Source of the DNA: Clusia tigrina
Lineage: Eukaryota > Arthropoda > Insecta > Diptera > Clusiidae
Reading direction: 5' to 3'
Assembly (NCBI GenBank): GCA_920105625.2
Contig: OV050030.1
Location: forward strand, 209,544,325-209,608,324
Length of the DNA: 64,000 nt
The notes under the pieces were generated by a model. That model saw nothing but the letters and a program-made list of their open reading frames with translations, ran no database searches and was not told the DNA's origin. The position numbers and the translations under genes were made by a program. Shown here piece by piece: positions 1 to 10,612 of this stretch (within the stretch, counting starts at the first letter, position 1; each line of letters opens with the position of its first letter).

Positions 1-367
1 TCGGAAAAAAATATAGATATAAACGGTGCAAAAAAAAAAATACGATAACGAATTCCGAGAAAACAAGTGTGTGAAAACAACAAAAACAACACCAAAATGT
101 TGCGCTGTAACGAATATTTCCTAGTGAAACGAAACGAAAGACGAAAACGAAGAAGAGTAATAAAAACGAATCGTAGGCAGCGTTGCCAAAATTCTGAAAC
201 GCAAAAGAAAAACGAACAACGAAACGAGAAGCAATTATACACACATCAACGTAACGTAAACGAAAACTTCAACGATAAAGTGGTGCATTCAATATTAAAC
301 GAAACGAAACGATCATTTTATATAATTTCACGATAATTAACGTACTAATATCGAATATATTTTCAAA

Positions 368-2070
368 ATGAAGAAGAAAATTTCATTATTAAAGGTAGAG
401 GCACTAAAAAAAGCGCTTCGCAAACTAAATTTAAAAACAAGCGGTACAAAAAACGAGTGATTGAACGTCTTACTGCTGCGGTACATGGTGACGAGGTTGA
501 ATACGAGAGTGATGACGACGATGATGATAGAGAGTTTATTCAATCCCAAGTCGATAACTTACGAAGCATGATGGAGACCTTAACTGCTGTTGTGCAACGT
601 CAGGTAACAATGCAAGCGCAAAACGTTCCTCAAGAACGCAACGATAACAAGGTAGGTGAATCCGCTACAGTTATGCCTAATGGAAATAATCAACATCGAA
701 ACGTCCAAAATGTAAGAGAAATAGCCGACACTTTGCCTGAATACGACCCAACGAAAGACGCATTATTTAGTGTGGAGCAGTTCATCGACAGAGTTGGAAA
801 ATCAATAAGGGCCTATAATTGGGATGACAAATGTGTTTTATTGGCCTTGTATGGAAAACTTAAGGGTCCCGCTAAGTTGTGGCTCGATGCATCAATGGAA
901 TTTTACACAACTTGGGCTCAATTTGCCGATAAACTAAAATCCGAATTTAGCGCAACACCGGACGAAGCCGACGTTCATTTCAAAATGACAAAAGCAGTAC
1001 GTCAGCATAACGAAACCGTCAGCGAATATTGTTTCCGAATGGGAGCATTGGGAAAGCGTTACAGCCTCAGCGAATCTGCGATTATCAAATATACGCGCGA
1101 GGGCCTCAAACATCGTGAGCTGCAAATGGCTATTGCTGCTCTTCGTTTTAAATCAATGAAAGAAATGAGAGAGTCCTTAGATGAATATTTATCAAACATG
1201 GCTGCTTGCTCAACTGGTAACAAGGTGAACACACCATTTAAACGAGATTTCAGCAACAGTGATAACAAATTTGGCAATAAATCAACGGAAAACTCAAATA
1301 AAACAAGAACAGAAAAAAATCCAATCGTCTGTTATAACTGTTCAGAAGCAGGGCACATATCCAGCGCTTGCCCGAAACCATCAAGACGTCAAAGATGCCG
1401 AGATTGCAATAAGGTTCATCCAAGAAATTTACCGGAACATTGTGTAAAACCAATCTCACGAACAACGAACACCGTGCGGAAAGAGTTCGAAGATAAACCT
1501 GTCGTCATTAACAACGCTAAATTTCATGCATTGATCGACACCGGAAGCCAGTGTAGCATGATATGCAAATCGTTAGCCGGAAAAGTTCATAACGAAAAAA
1601 GCAGATGTCATGTACGTATAAGCGGGGTTTGCGGTGGGTCAAGTTTCCTAAACGAGGTGATGAGGTCAACAGTTTTTGTCGACGATATTAAAATTGACGT
1701 TGATTTGTACGTGGCAGAAGATGGAATATTCTCGTCTGATATTATACTCGGTAACGACATATTTTCGAACAACAACATTCGTTTAATTGTAAAAGACAAC
1801 GAGCAAAAATTTGAGTATGCGGTTTTATCCACTACAAAAGACATCGAAAGGTCAACTATCAATTCTTCCGAAATAAACTGCGACATCGACGACAATTTAA
1901 GCAAGGAGAAACTTCATAATCTTTTAAGAGAATACCGTGACGTTTTCGGTAAGGGAATTCAGGAAATAGGATCAACAGATGCCGTGCAAATGACAATAAA
2001 ATTGACAACAGATGAACCGATAACTTCTAAACCATACCCGAACCGAAAAAAGCAGCTGTTGCTAAAATGA
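368..2070 (+). pseudogene. gag-pr: Gag and protease of gypsy element A (frameshifted)
   Basis: The likely start is the ATG at 368. The first 30 residues (LKVEALKKALRKLNLKTSGT and on) look like a SAP DNA-binding motif, but the frame breaks with a stop at about 458-460 and continues one frame over from 457. An acidic stretch of D/E residues follows, then a retrotransposon Gag region. A zinc knuckle CX2CX4HX4C starts at 1330 (CYNCSEAGHISSAC), with a second Cys/His cluster just after. An aspartic protease active site (LIDTGSQCSMI) lies near 1530-1560, so Gag and protease share a frame. The frame ends at 2070 just as the RT domain begins. Family assignment is firm; the SAP call rests on sequence pattern only. 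Confidence 0.8.
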
Positions 2071-3013
2071 TTGGCGAACTTCTTGAAAACGACATAATTA
2101 CAAAGTCCACTTCAGAATATGCAAGTCCGATAGTTATGGTCAAAAAGAAGAATGGTGATGATCGTCTATGCATTGATTATCGGCGATTAAATCTGCATAC
2201 TGCAAAAGAGGTATTTCCCACACCGAATATCGAGGAGAGATTGCAAGAAGTGAAGTGAATTTTTTTGAATGAACAGTGGTTACTATCAAATAAAAATCGA
2301 GGACGATAGCCGAAAGTATACAGCCTTTATAACTCCAGACGGTCTCTACGATTTTAAGAGAATGCCTTTCGGGCTGAAAAACGCTCCAGTCGTATTCCAG
2401 CGTCTAATGGCTTTAATAAAGGAGAAAACGCGGGACGGAGATATGTTTCACTACATGGACGACATCATTGTTGGCGGTAACGACATCGACGAAATGCTTG
2501 GAAAATTGCGGCGAGTTCTGCATGCACTCAGCGAATTGAATTTGACACTAAATTTAAGAAAATGTGAATTTTGAAGCAAACCATCGAATTCCTTGGACAT
2601 AAACTACATCCCGCAGGTCTTAGTCCAGGTAAAATTAAAACAGCGGCAATTTTGGAGTTCACAACACCAACGACAACGACAGATGTTCGACGTTTCCTTG
2701 GCCTCAGCGGATATTTCCGAAAATTTGTTCCCGGGTATGCGCTTATATCCGAACCTTTACGAATATTGCTGAGGAAAGATTGTAAATTCAAGTGGGGAAA
2801 TGAGCAAAGCGAAGCATTCGAAAAGTTGAAAGAATGCCTGACGACAAATCCTGTTATATGCGCATACAGAACAAACGGTGAACATCAAATTCACACTGAT
2901 GCTAGCTCCAACGGTATCGCAGGCGTATTAATGCAGAAAGAAACGGACGCATGGAAACCAGTAGCGTATTACAGCCGATCGACGTCCAAAGATGAGAAGA
3001 ATTTTCACAGCTA

Positions 3014-3016
<3 letters not shown>
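2049..3016 (+). pseudogene. pol: Reverse transcriptase and RNase H of gypsy element A
   Basis: Three frames in turn carry the RT: RT fingers (YASPIVMVKKKNGDDRLCID) from about 2110, palm with the catalytic YMDD box (HYMDDIIVGG) near 2450, then thumb and connection (FLGLSGYFRKFVPGY) from 2690, and the RNase H start (HTDASSNGIAGVLMQKE) near 2890. Frameshifts at about 2260 and 2570 break the reading. The protein would be part of a gag-pol polyprotein that makes element cDNA. RNase H is cut off after FHSYE, where the TA repeat starts; the integrase is absent. Confidence 0.85.

Positions 3017-3095
<79 letters not shown>
3017..3095. repeat. (TA)n microsatellite
   Basis: About 79 bp of uninterrupted TA dinucleotides at the point where the RNase H reading stops. 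It may have grown from the short AT run in the element. It marks the border between gypsy element A and unrelated sequence. Confidence 0.95.
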
Positions 3096-3100
<5 letters not shown>

Positions 3101-3223
3101 AAAGTGAACTATGTTTTTAGAAGAATTTTTGGTTGGAAAATCAATATTCCTAACAATAATTTTTTCATCTTATTTGACTAAACGTATTTTTGCAACTAAT
3201 ACAATCATATATGATTATATATA

Positions 3224-3499
3224 GTAAATAAATTGATCAATTCTCTGCCAATTGACCTATACTTACCAGGATATGAATTTTGTGGGCCAGGGACAAAATT
3301 TAAAAAACGTTTAGATAGAGGAGAAAAAAGTATTAATTCATTGGATGCAGCATGTAAAGAGCAATATATTTTATACTCTCAAACAAAAGATATAAGCAAA
3401 CGACATACAGCAGATCAAATATTAGCTGAAAAGGCGTGGCGAAGAGTTAAATCAGCAAACAGCAGTCTATCAGAACGTACAATTGAAAATGCACATTGA
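3224..3499 (+). pseudogene. Phospholipase A2-like domain, virus-like gene remnant
   Basis: About 90 residues match the PLA2-like fold known from parvovirus VP1 and from stand-alone genes of insect endogenous adintovirus/Polinton-like DNA viruses. Visible are the glycine-rich calcium-binding loop (CGPGT, near 3281-3295) preceded by LPGYEF, and the helix that should carry the catalytic His-Asp pair. Here the pair is replaced by Gln-Tyr (ACKEQY, near 3349-3366), so the enzyme would be inactive. The AT-rich codon use differs from the neighbouring elements. The start is not certain; an open frame reaches back to about 3224 without a clear ATG. It sits between a dead gypsy element and a LINE. Assignment to a virus group is inference from the neighbouring small protein. 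Confidence 0.65.
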
Positions 3500-3821
3500 A
3501 AACGCAATTAAAATTGCGAACAAAGTTATAAAAAGTACAATAAGGCCAAACAAGTCAATAAAAGTACCCAGAGTCATCTCCATACCTAAAGTAGGTGGTT
3601 TGCTATCATTAGTACCAATTTTAACTGCTCTTGGTGCTATTGGTGGCTTAGCCTCTGGAGGGAGCGCCCTTGCAAAAGTTATAAATGAGACTAAAGCCGC
3701 TAGAGAGCAGTTAGCAGAAGCAAATTGTCATAACAAAACTATGGAGTCAATTGCTATGGGAAAAGGACTTTATCTTAAACCATATCGGAAGGGTTATGGT
3801 TTATATTATGATTCACATTGA
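3483..3821 (+). pseudogene. Small glycine-rich hydrophobic (pX-like) protein paired with the PLA2 domain
   Basis: A basic N-terminal part (KSIKVPRVISIPKVGG) is followed by a Gly/Ala/Leu-rich hydrophobic segment (ALGAIGGLASGGSALAKVI, about 3630-3690), a short helix with KAAREQL, and a C-terminal LYLKPYRKGYGLY motif. In insect genomes this type of tail is commonly found downstream of PLA2-like domains, and similar membrane-active core peptides occur in adenovirus-like capsids. It lies one frame from the PLA2 part. The shift coincides with a 13-bp near-perfect tandem duplication (3482-3494 and 3495-3507). It probably was the C-terminal half of one protein. Function (capsid core or membrane activity) is inference. 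Confidence 0.55.
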
Positions 3822-4695
3822 AAAAACTAATGCAACGACGAAGAGATCTCTTACAAACCTTGATTTGAAGAAATATGAGTCCCACGCAGCTTGTTGCAGG
3901 CAGTTGTTGAAGTGTTCAACAGCCGCAATGATGTCTTCTTCAGATTTCAGTGATAGTTTTAAATCAATTGTGGAAGATACCATATATCGGAAGCGATTCC
4001 AATCAGTTTTGTGATTATGTAAGCTACATTGACTGGGAAGAAGGGCAAGATTGTTGTTAAGCTCGACGAGAACTGGAGAGTGGTCAGAAGACAGCTCAAA
4101 AATGGGCTACATTTAAGATCACTAAGCATGATACCTTTCGTCACACAGAAGTCAATCAAGTCGGGAATTTTTCTTACATCTGTTGGCCAGTATGTTGGTG
4201 TACCTGAAGAGACAGGGAGTAAATTTAATTTTTCAATGGCCGCATAAAGCTGTCGACCTTTTGGTGTAGTGAGACGGGAACCCCAGTATGTGTGCTTTGC
4301 GTTATAGTCTCCTCCAGCTAGGAATCTATTGCCAAGGGTCTTAAAGAATTTCTCATACTCTTTTATTGTGTGTTTAGGTGGGCTGTAGACAGCGGAAATT
4401 GTAATTGGCCCTTTCCAGTCATCAACAATTATATTCGTGGCTTGTATAGCTTCTGTGCGATAAGATGTGCTCTCACAGTGTTTTATGTTATTGCGTATTA
4501 ATATTGCTGAACCTGCATGAGCCTTATTATCTGGGTGCAGGGTGTGATAAAACTTAAAGTTCGGAATCTGAAAATGGCTTTTGTTGGTGAAATGGGTTGC
4601 AGATATTAGGAGTATATCTATTTCGTATGTTTTAAGGAATTTTTTAATTTCTAATAAATGTTTTGACAGCCCATTAGCGTTCTATAGAATGATTT
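3822..4695 (-). pseudogene. LINE A ORF2, AP endonuclease part
   Basis: In shifting frames the minus strand reads NANGLSKHLLEIKKFLKTY, DILLIS, the metal-site loop GGDYNAKHTYWGSR (around 4270-4330), GTPTYWPTDVRKIPDLIDF and SSDHSPV, which are the conserved APE-like endonuclease blocks of Jockey elements. This domain nicks the target for target-primed reverse transcription. The tryptophan codon of the opening WNANG motif is a TAG stop near 4683. The part from about 4000 to 3822 is the linker before RT (DWNRFRYMVS). The RT is missing. Confidence 0.75.
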
Positions 4696-6213
4696 TTATA
4701 GGATTGAGGATGAGCAATTCTTAGTCGTGAGGGTCACTAATAAGTTCATCATTGTTGTGATTTGTTGTATGACTTGCCGGAGTAGCATTATCATTTCTCG
4801 CATTTCGTTCGGAGCTTGGGTTTCTGCAGGAACAGTATTAATTGGTAGGGCCGTTCTGTTTTCATTAGTTGCTTGTGTTGAGTGTTTCAGTGCCTGAGCG
4901 TATGAAAGTACATTTTGAGTTTGTTTTGATGTACTGGGATTTACCAGAACTTCCTGTTGTTGAGTAGGATTCATGGGTAAATTGTCGTTTTTCCTTAGTT
5001 GCGGGTTGTTCATTTTCTGAACATTTTTATAGACTACACAACCTTTGTAGTTTGCTGGGTGATTACCTTCACATAGGGCGCATTTGACTTCATCTGATCT
5101 GTTTTTACGTACACAATCTGAAGACGTGTGGCTTCCGGCGCATTTAATGCACATTGGTTTCCTGCGACAGTACGTTTTTGTATGCCCATACTGCTGACAG
5201 TTAGCGCATTGGGGAATATCGCGAGTCGGCCGGGGGGGCTCAAAAACAATTTTTGTATGAAGCAGGTATTTGACTTCATAAATTTATTTATTGTTTGAGT
5301 TTGTTTGAAGTTCAATGATAAGCATTGGCAGAGGGTTTTTTGTGTTTCCTCGCTTTATGTTGCAAATATTCGTGACAGAGTGACCGAGGTTTTGCAGGGC
5401 TTGGGTTATTTCATCTGTGCCTATAGATGGGTGCATATTTTTCAGTACTACTTTGAAGCCTCTTTCTTGTTTTGGCTTATAGGTGAAAAATTCGGTGTTT
5501 TTTATCTCAAGCTGGTTGACTATTGTCTTGTAGGCTTCTGGAGAAAATGCCTGGATTTTAACTTGCTCATTGTTTATGAGCTTTAATTCGTATGAATTTG
5601 GAGCAGCTTCAGACAATAGTTTCATTAGAGGAGCTATATTGGTAACTCTGTCAACAAATATTGGTGGGGGCTTAGACACTTTTTCTTTATGTTCTGTGTT
5701 TTTTTGGTCACATTCTTCAACTTCTTCTAGGGACGAAAATCGATTTTCGGTTCCTTTCGGATCTCCTAGCCAGTATTTTTCAAGTTTAGCTTGTTTTTGA
5801 GTGGTCTTTGTCTTACCTGGACTCTCTCTCTGCCTTTTCTTGTTTAGAACCGTTTTCCAGTCCTCGTCGTGGGAGGGTACACTTACTGTGACTTGGGGAG
5901 AGGCAACTGGTTGCTGTTGTTTGTGTAGCAGCTGAAGCTGGCGTTGAAGCTGATCAATTTGTTGTTGGACAGTTTGTTGAGAGCTGTTTTTATTTGGAAA
6001 AGACGAGCTTGATTGTGGCGAGGGGCATTGAGGACTCCAGGAATTTTGGAGCGGATTCTGAAGAAGGGGTTTCTTTTGTGTTTGCAGTTGTTGATGCTGC
6101 TGTTGTTGTTCCTGATGTTGTTTTTCTCGGTGTTGCTGCTGTTGTTGTTGTTGTTGTTGTCGCTCTTCTTGTTGTTGACCTTCCCCTCTAGGTGGGGTAC
6201 GGTCTACACCCAT
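4696..6213 (-). pseudogene. LINE A ORF1 (Gag-like, Q-rich, zinc knuckles)
   Basis: The reading starts with MGVDRTPPRGEG and then a 40-residue tract of almost pure Gln. A central region with EEVEECDQKN and FVDRVTNIAPL leads to an RRM-like part (FKVVLKNMHPSIGTDEI), then CCHC zinc knuckles (CIKCAGSHTSSDC, CALCEGNHPANYKGC) near 5030-5150 and a C-terminal MREMIMLLRQ helix. This is the usual Jockey-clade ORF1 layout; the protein binds element RNA. Frameshifts are present at about 5300 and 5150. The reading ends at 4696. Confidence 0.8.
5790..5831 (-). repeat. 42-bp block also present at 11399-11440
   Basis: These 42 bases inside LINE A ORF1 are identical, in the same orientation, to 11399-11440 just outside the errantivirus LTR. 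Similarity stops sharply on the 3' side (gcc here, aaa there). Confidence 0.9.
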
Positions 6214-6590
6214 TTTTTTCTTTATTATTTATTTTTGTTTAAAATGAACTTTGGCAACTCTACACTAGATACTTGCTAAGCCGCTTTTAATTTAACGTAT
6301 TTGTGTACATACATAACCGTATAATAGCAGTGCTATTTTGCGGTTGTCTCACTTTGTGATTATTTGTTGTTTCTCACTTTATAATTTTGTTGTTTTTATT
6401 TTTGTATATTTTGTTTTTGTTTTTACACTTTATTTAAAAATTAAAGAATTTTAAGTTAGTTGTTTTCAGAATCACTGCACTCGGCACTCTTCCGACGCAG
6501 AAAATTTTGCACTTTCACGCTTGTGCGAAATTGTTATTATTTTCTCATTAAATACCTCGATTTTTGTTAAATTTTATTATCACTATCGGA

Positions 6591-7346
6591 TTAGTTTTTC
6601 ACTTTGTAAGAGTTGCCAAATGATATTTGAAAATTAATTATTTTTAGCTGCGGACTTTTGCTATTCACTTTTATTTTTGCGTACGCTTCTTTAAATTCTT
6701 CTTTTGTATATATCTTGAATATTTCATCATTAATTGCAATTGCTAATTCTTTAATATTTTCTTTCTTTGTTTTGGATATCAATTTCCTCAGAATCAAGTC
6801 TAGTCTCGCTGATTTATCATTGATTCCTGCATGCTTTATATTTTCATTTATATTTTTATTTCTATGGCAGGGCTTCTTTAGAATCGAATTTTGATTCGGT
6901 GAATTATCGCTTTCGCCTATGTGCACAATATCATTTTATATATATATATATATTCATTTTTTCAAACCTTTGATTTTTCTTGTCGACATTAAATTTTAAT
7001 TTTTTTTTATATTTTTGACGTCATTTATTGATGTACATTCCCATATTTGAAGGTGATCAGTCTCCTGAGATATGCAGTTTCTTAATTTCACATTATCATT
7101 ATTATTTGCCTCTTCATTTACTTTATTTTTATTTGCCTCTTCATTTATTTTATTTTGATTTGCCATCCCTCTCGTGATTACTAGGGTTCTTTTAGCTTTT
7201 TCATCTATTTCTTTCGGTATCATTTCTTTTAGAATGTCCGAGTCAATTTGTATTCTCGACAATGCATCTGCATTTGTATTCATTTTTCCTGTTTTATATA
7301 CTATGTTGAAATCATAGTCGCTGAGGTCTAATCTAATTCTGGTCAT
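6591..7346 (-). pseudogene. pol: RNase H end and linker toward integrase of gypsy element B
   Basis: MTRIRLDLSDYDFNIVYKTG and NTNADALSRIQ are the usual end of the gypsy RNase H region. After a low-complexity Asn/Lys stretch the minus strand from 6926 reads LAIAINDEIFKIYTKEEFKE, like the errantivirus segment before the integrase zinc finger. The zinc finger and catalytic core are not reached: sequence changes at about 6590 to the LINE A 5' region. Confidence 0.65.
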
Positions 7347-8623
7347 TTTAGATGAAGGATTTTTATGAGAAAATAGTGATATTTGTGGTCGATGGTCACT
7401 ACTGTGAACTTTTGACCATATAAATAGGGTTTGAAGAAGTGAATACCCCAGTGTATTGCTAGTAGCTCTTTTTCTGTTACTGGCTTATTCAAATCGTGTT
7501 TTTGTAATGATTTGCTAGCATATGATATGGGTAAATCTTGTCCTATTTCGCCTTGTGATAGTACGGCGCCTAGTGCATAATTCGATGCATCTGTAGTTAA
7601 TATGAAGGGTTTATCAAAATTTGGGTATTGCAATAGTGGTGGGTTTATTAATTTTGGTTTAAGAGTTTCAAAACATGTTTGGCATTCATCTGTCCATACA
7701 AATTTGGCTGATTTCTTTAGTAAGGAGTTTAAACATTTTGCATTATCTGCAAATTCTGGTATGAATTTTCTATAGTAGTTGCAGAATGCAACGAATCTTC
7801 TTACTTCGTCTGCGTTTTTCGGTTGTGGGTAATTTTTAACAGTCTCGTATTTTGCTGGGTCAGTTTTAACTCCGTCTTGTGTAATCAAATGTCCTAAATA
7901 TATGACTTCTGGTCTCAGAAAGTTGCATTTTGCTGCGTTTAATTTTAAATTATGTTGTTTTAGTCTGTCTAGTACTCTGATTAGATTTTGATTATAGTGA
8001 TTTAGACTGCATCCATAGATGATTATGTCATCTGCATAAAGGAATGCTTCTGAGTCAAGTCCTGAGAGTGCTATTCTTAACATTCTCTGAAAGCTGTTGG
8101 ATGAAATTTTGAGTCCGAAAGGTAGTCTTGTAAATTGGTAGTGTCCATTGGATGTGGAAAAGGCTGTTAATGGTCGTGATTGTTTTTCTAGTTTTATTTG
8201 ATGAAAGGAACTGGTCATATCTAAGGTTGAAAACCATTTTGCTCTGCCTAACTTGTCTAGAATGTCTTCTAGGCGAGTTAGCGGGAATTTATCATTTACT
8301 ATTTTGTCATTCAGCTTTCTAAAATCCACTACAAGTCTCCATTTCTTTTTGTCAATAGTGTTCTTTTTATGAACCAAAAGGAGTGGAGCATTGTATGGGC
8401 TGACTGAAGGTTCAATGATATCCTCTTGTAGCATTTTCTGTACCTGTTCATTCACAATTTCTGTGTGTGTGTGTGGCAGTCTGTAGTTTTTAATGTAAAT
8501 GGGGGTGTTGTCATGTGTCGTTATGTTTTGTGTGTAAAAATTGTTTGTCGAAAGTGGTTCGTCTTCAAGATGAAAAACTTCTTGGTATTGTCTTAGGATG
8601 TTTATGAGTTGGGTTTTTGTCAA
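7343..8623 (-). pseudogene. pol: Reverse transcriptase and RNase H of gypsy element B
   Basis: 426 uninterrupted residues cover RT: EPSVSPYNAPLLLVHKK, WRLVVDFRKLN, STLDMTSSFHQIKLE, FTRLPFGLKISSNSFQRML, the catalytic FLYADDIIIYG near 8020, then thumb and RNase H (LTTDASNYALGAVLSQGE near 7590, TEKELLAIHW near 7460). The frame is lost at about 7350 within VTIDHK. It would synthesise element cDNA. A frameshift at about 8625 separates it from the upstream part. This is the best-preserved retroelement enzyme in the window. Confidence 0.9.
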
Positions 8624-8823
8624 TTCGTCTGTGCAATGATTTTCTGTAGTCTGGTTTCATTGTAATTATCCTGCGTACTGTACTTTAGTATGTCATAATT
8701 TTTTAGTGAGTCAGTTTCAAATTGTATGCCGTCTAAAATTACCTCTTTGTTTGTTGTATTTAGAATATTTATGTGGGCTATACCACTTTTGGGTGCTATG
8801 GAATTGCTTAGAAATATGCCTTC

Positions 8824-9912
8824 TTATAATTCTTTATTTAGAATTATTTTATCTTCATTTATGCATAATTTTAAGGCTTGTATTATTTCTGTTCTTGATG
8901 GTATTTTTATTTCTTGAGTATCATGAGATTTAGTGTGCATGGGTATAATACATGTTTGTTTGTTTACGTACGCGGAAATTGTAAACGTTTCATAATCAAT
9001 TTTACAGATATATTTTTCAAAAAAATCGCTACCTAGAATGCCATGTGTTTCTATTGGAAATGTTTTGCTTATTAATTGGAAAGGGTGGTTACAAGATTCT
9101 TCTCCAATATCTAATTGTAATTCTATTTGACCTTCAGAATATACATCTTCATTTGTTTCGTCCGTTAATTTGCATTTGTCGTCAGGAAAGTATTCGTGGT
9201 TTTCTAATTTGTTACTTATTTTGCACAATGAGATGTCTGCACCTGTGTCTTTCAAAAATGTCATTGTTTGCTTTTTGTGTGTCTGTGTGACGAAATTTGT
9301 GTGGTTGTCCGATATTTTATACACATTTAATTTTGGCTGTTCGTTTCCCGCATCGTGTATCATGTTTACGCGGCGGTTTCTGTTTGAGTTATATGTGTTG
9401 TTGTTGTTCTGCTGTCTGCCTTGTGAGTTGTAGCTGCTGTTGTGTCTGAAGTTGTTGTTATTTTGATTGTTGGGATATGTGTTGTTGTAGTTATTGTTTC
9501 TTTGACTGAAATTTGTATTGCTACGGTTATTGTTTCTATTGTTTTCATAGTTAGTGTTAATGTAGTAATTTTTGTCATAGCGTGTGCTGAAATTTTGTCG
9601 TGTGTTGTTTGTGTACTGTGGAGAAGGGTTGAATGAATTATATTTGCGCGGAGCGTTGAAATTAGACCTTGTACTTTGTGAGTTGAATGAATTATGTCTT
9701 ACTTGCATCAGCTGTGATGTGTTGGGCATTATTCTAGATTCGCTCTCAAGTTCAAGTGCCAATTCTGTTGCTTCTGCTAGATCTTTCGGTCTTGCAGCAA
9801 AAATTGTCGCTTTGTAATTCTCATTTAGTCCTTTCTTGAAAGTGTCCAATGCTAACTTGTTGTTTGTTTTTGTTATTAGATTCTTTTCTGCTTGTGTAGC
9901 TGTTTCTCTCAA
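8824..9912 (-). pseudogene. gag-pr: Gag C-terminal tail and aspartic protease of gypsy element B
   Basis: The first part continues the capsid (KLALDTFKKGL, ATELALELES). An Asn/Arg-rich, Cys-free nucleic-acid-binding tail follows (NNNRSNTNFSQRN and similar); errantivirus Gags often lack a zinc knuckle. The protease active site FLKDTGADISLC lies near 9240 and the flap/C-terminal block HGILGSDFF near 9030. The reading ends in an in-frame TAA at 8824; the linker to RT continues in the same frame to about 8630. Confidence 0.85.
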
Positions 9913-10544
9913 ATAATGTTAAGTCTGTTTAAACTTTCTATTATTGTCAGAATTTTTTCTTTGTACGAGTTAATTCCTGAATTCCTTTGTTGTAGATTAG
10001 TTAGTCTAGCTTGTAGCTGTGGTATCGTTGTCGCGTCTTTGTACCTTTGTTGTAGTAGAGTGGTAAGTGTATTTAAGTCTTCTGGTTTTGTGTAACCTCC
10101 TATTGCTGTTCTTACATTGGCAGATAATTTAGCATGGTAGATATACTCTAGTAAATCTGTCTGTCCTGACTCGTTGAGTGATTTGTTTATCAGCTCAGCG
10201 GTGATTATGAAACTATCTAATTCTCTGAAGTTGCCCGTAAATGTGGGTAGAGATTTTGATCCCGTTTCTATGCTAAAAGATGCCATATTATCTATTGATT
10301 CAGTCTCTTCTGTTAAATGTTTCAATAAAATAGTTTTTATTGTGGAATAAGTATTGGCGAAGTTTATTTTTATTCCAGTTAGATCTTTATTGTCGGTGTC
10401 GGTCTCTATTATGTTATTAAATTCTTCTCTTAATGTGTCTATTTGTCTAAGTTTTGTTGTCACTGTTTTGTTTGTGTGTATTCTGCTGGGATTTTTCCTT
10501 AGTGTAGCTAGTATATCTTTCAAAGCATTTAATTTTAAGTCCAT
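9909..10544 (-). pseudogene. gag: Gag N-terminal and capsid part of gypsy element B
   Basis: 211 residues from MDLKLNALKDILATLRKNPS, rich in helices, with the capsid-like block LPTFTGNFRELDSFI and later NVRTAIGGYTKPEDLNTL. This matches the Gag of 17.6/297-type errantiviruses, which builds the particle shell. The frame stops at 9909 after NRLNII, and the same protein continues one frame over from 9912, so a single-base shift near 9915 interrupts Gag. Confidence 0.8.
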
Positions 10545-10612
10545 TTAGGGTCAAAGTAGGAAATTTGTTTTAAAATTAAATTTTTTTTATTCTATATTAT
10601 TTTATTCTATTT

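Larger units (their letters stand above)
1..3100 (+). mobile_element. Gypsy-type LTR retrotransposon A, 5' leader to RNase H, degraded
   Basis: The order SAP-like Gag start, zinc knuckle, aspartic protease, reverse transcriptase and RNase H is that of a Ty3/gypsy element on the + strand. Bases 1-367 are an A-rich leader without a coding signal; no LTR is visible, so the 5' LTR is probably before the window. The element stops inside RNase H where a TA microsatellite begins at about 3017. Integrase and 3' LTR are missing. At least four frameshifts (about 457, 2050, 2260, 2570) show that it is dead. The exact clade is not resolved. Confidence 0.85.
3822..6590 (-). mobile_element. Jockey-type LINE A, ORF1 plus endonuclease, RT missing
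   Basis: A non-LTR retrotransposon on the minus strand. ORF1 (nucleic-acid-binding) starts at 6213, and ORF2 begins near 4690 with an AP-type endonuclease but stops at about 3822, soon after the endonuclease. The reverse transcriptase and 3' end are absent. The 6214-6590 stretch is a 5' UTR-like region without genes. Its 5' end meets the truncated errantivirus at about 6590. Frameshifts and stops are present throughout. Confidence 0.8.

Noticed and set aside
1..367. 89-residue basic frame at 67-336 as a protein
   Set aside because: Low-complexity Lys/Arg/Asn composition in an A-rich retroelement leader; no motif.
5994..6279. Plus-strand frames rich in Leu and Val
   Set aside because: They are the complement of the poly-Gln coding tract of LINE A ORF1.
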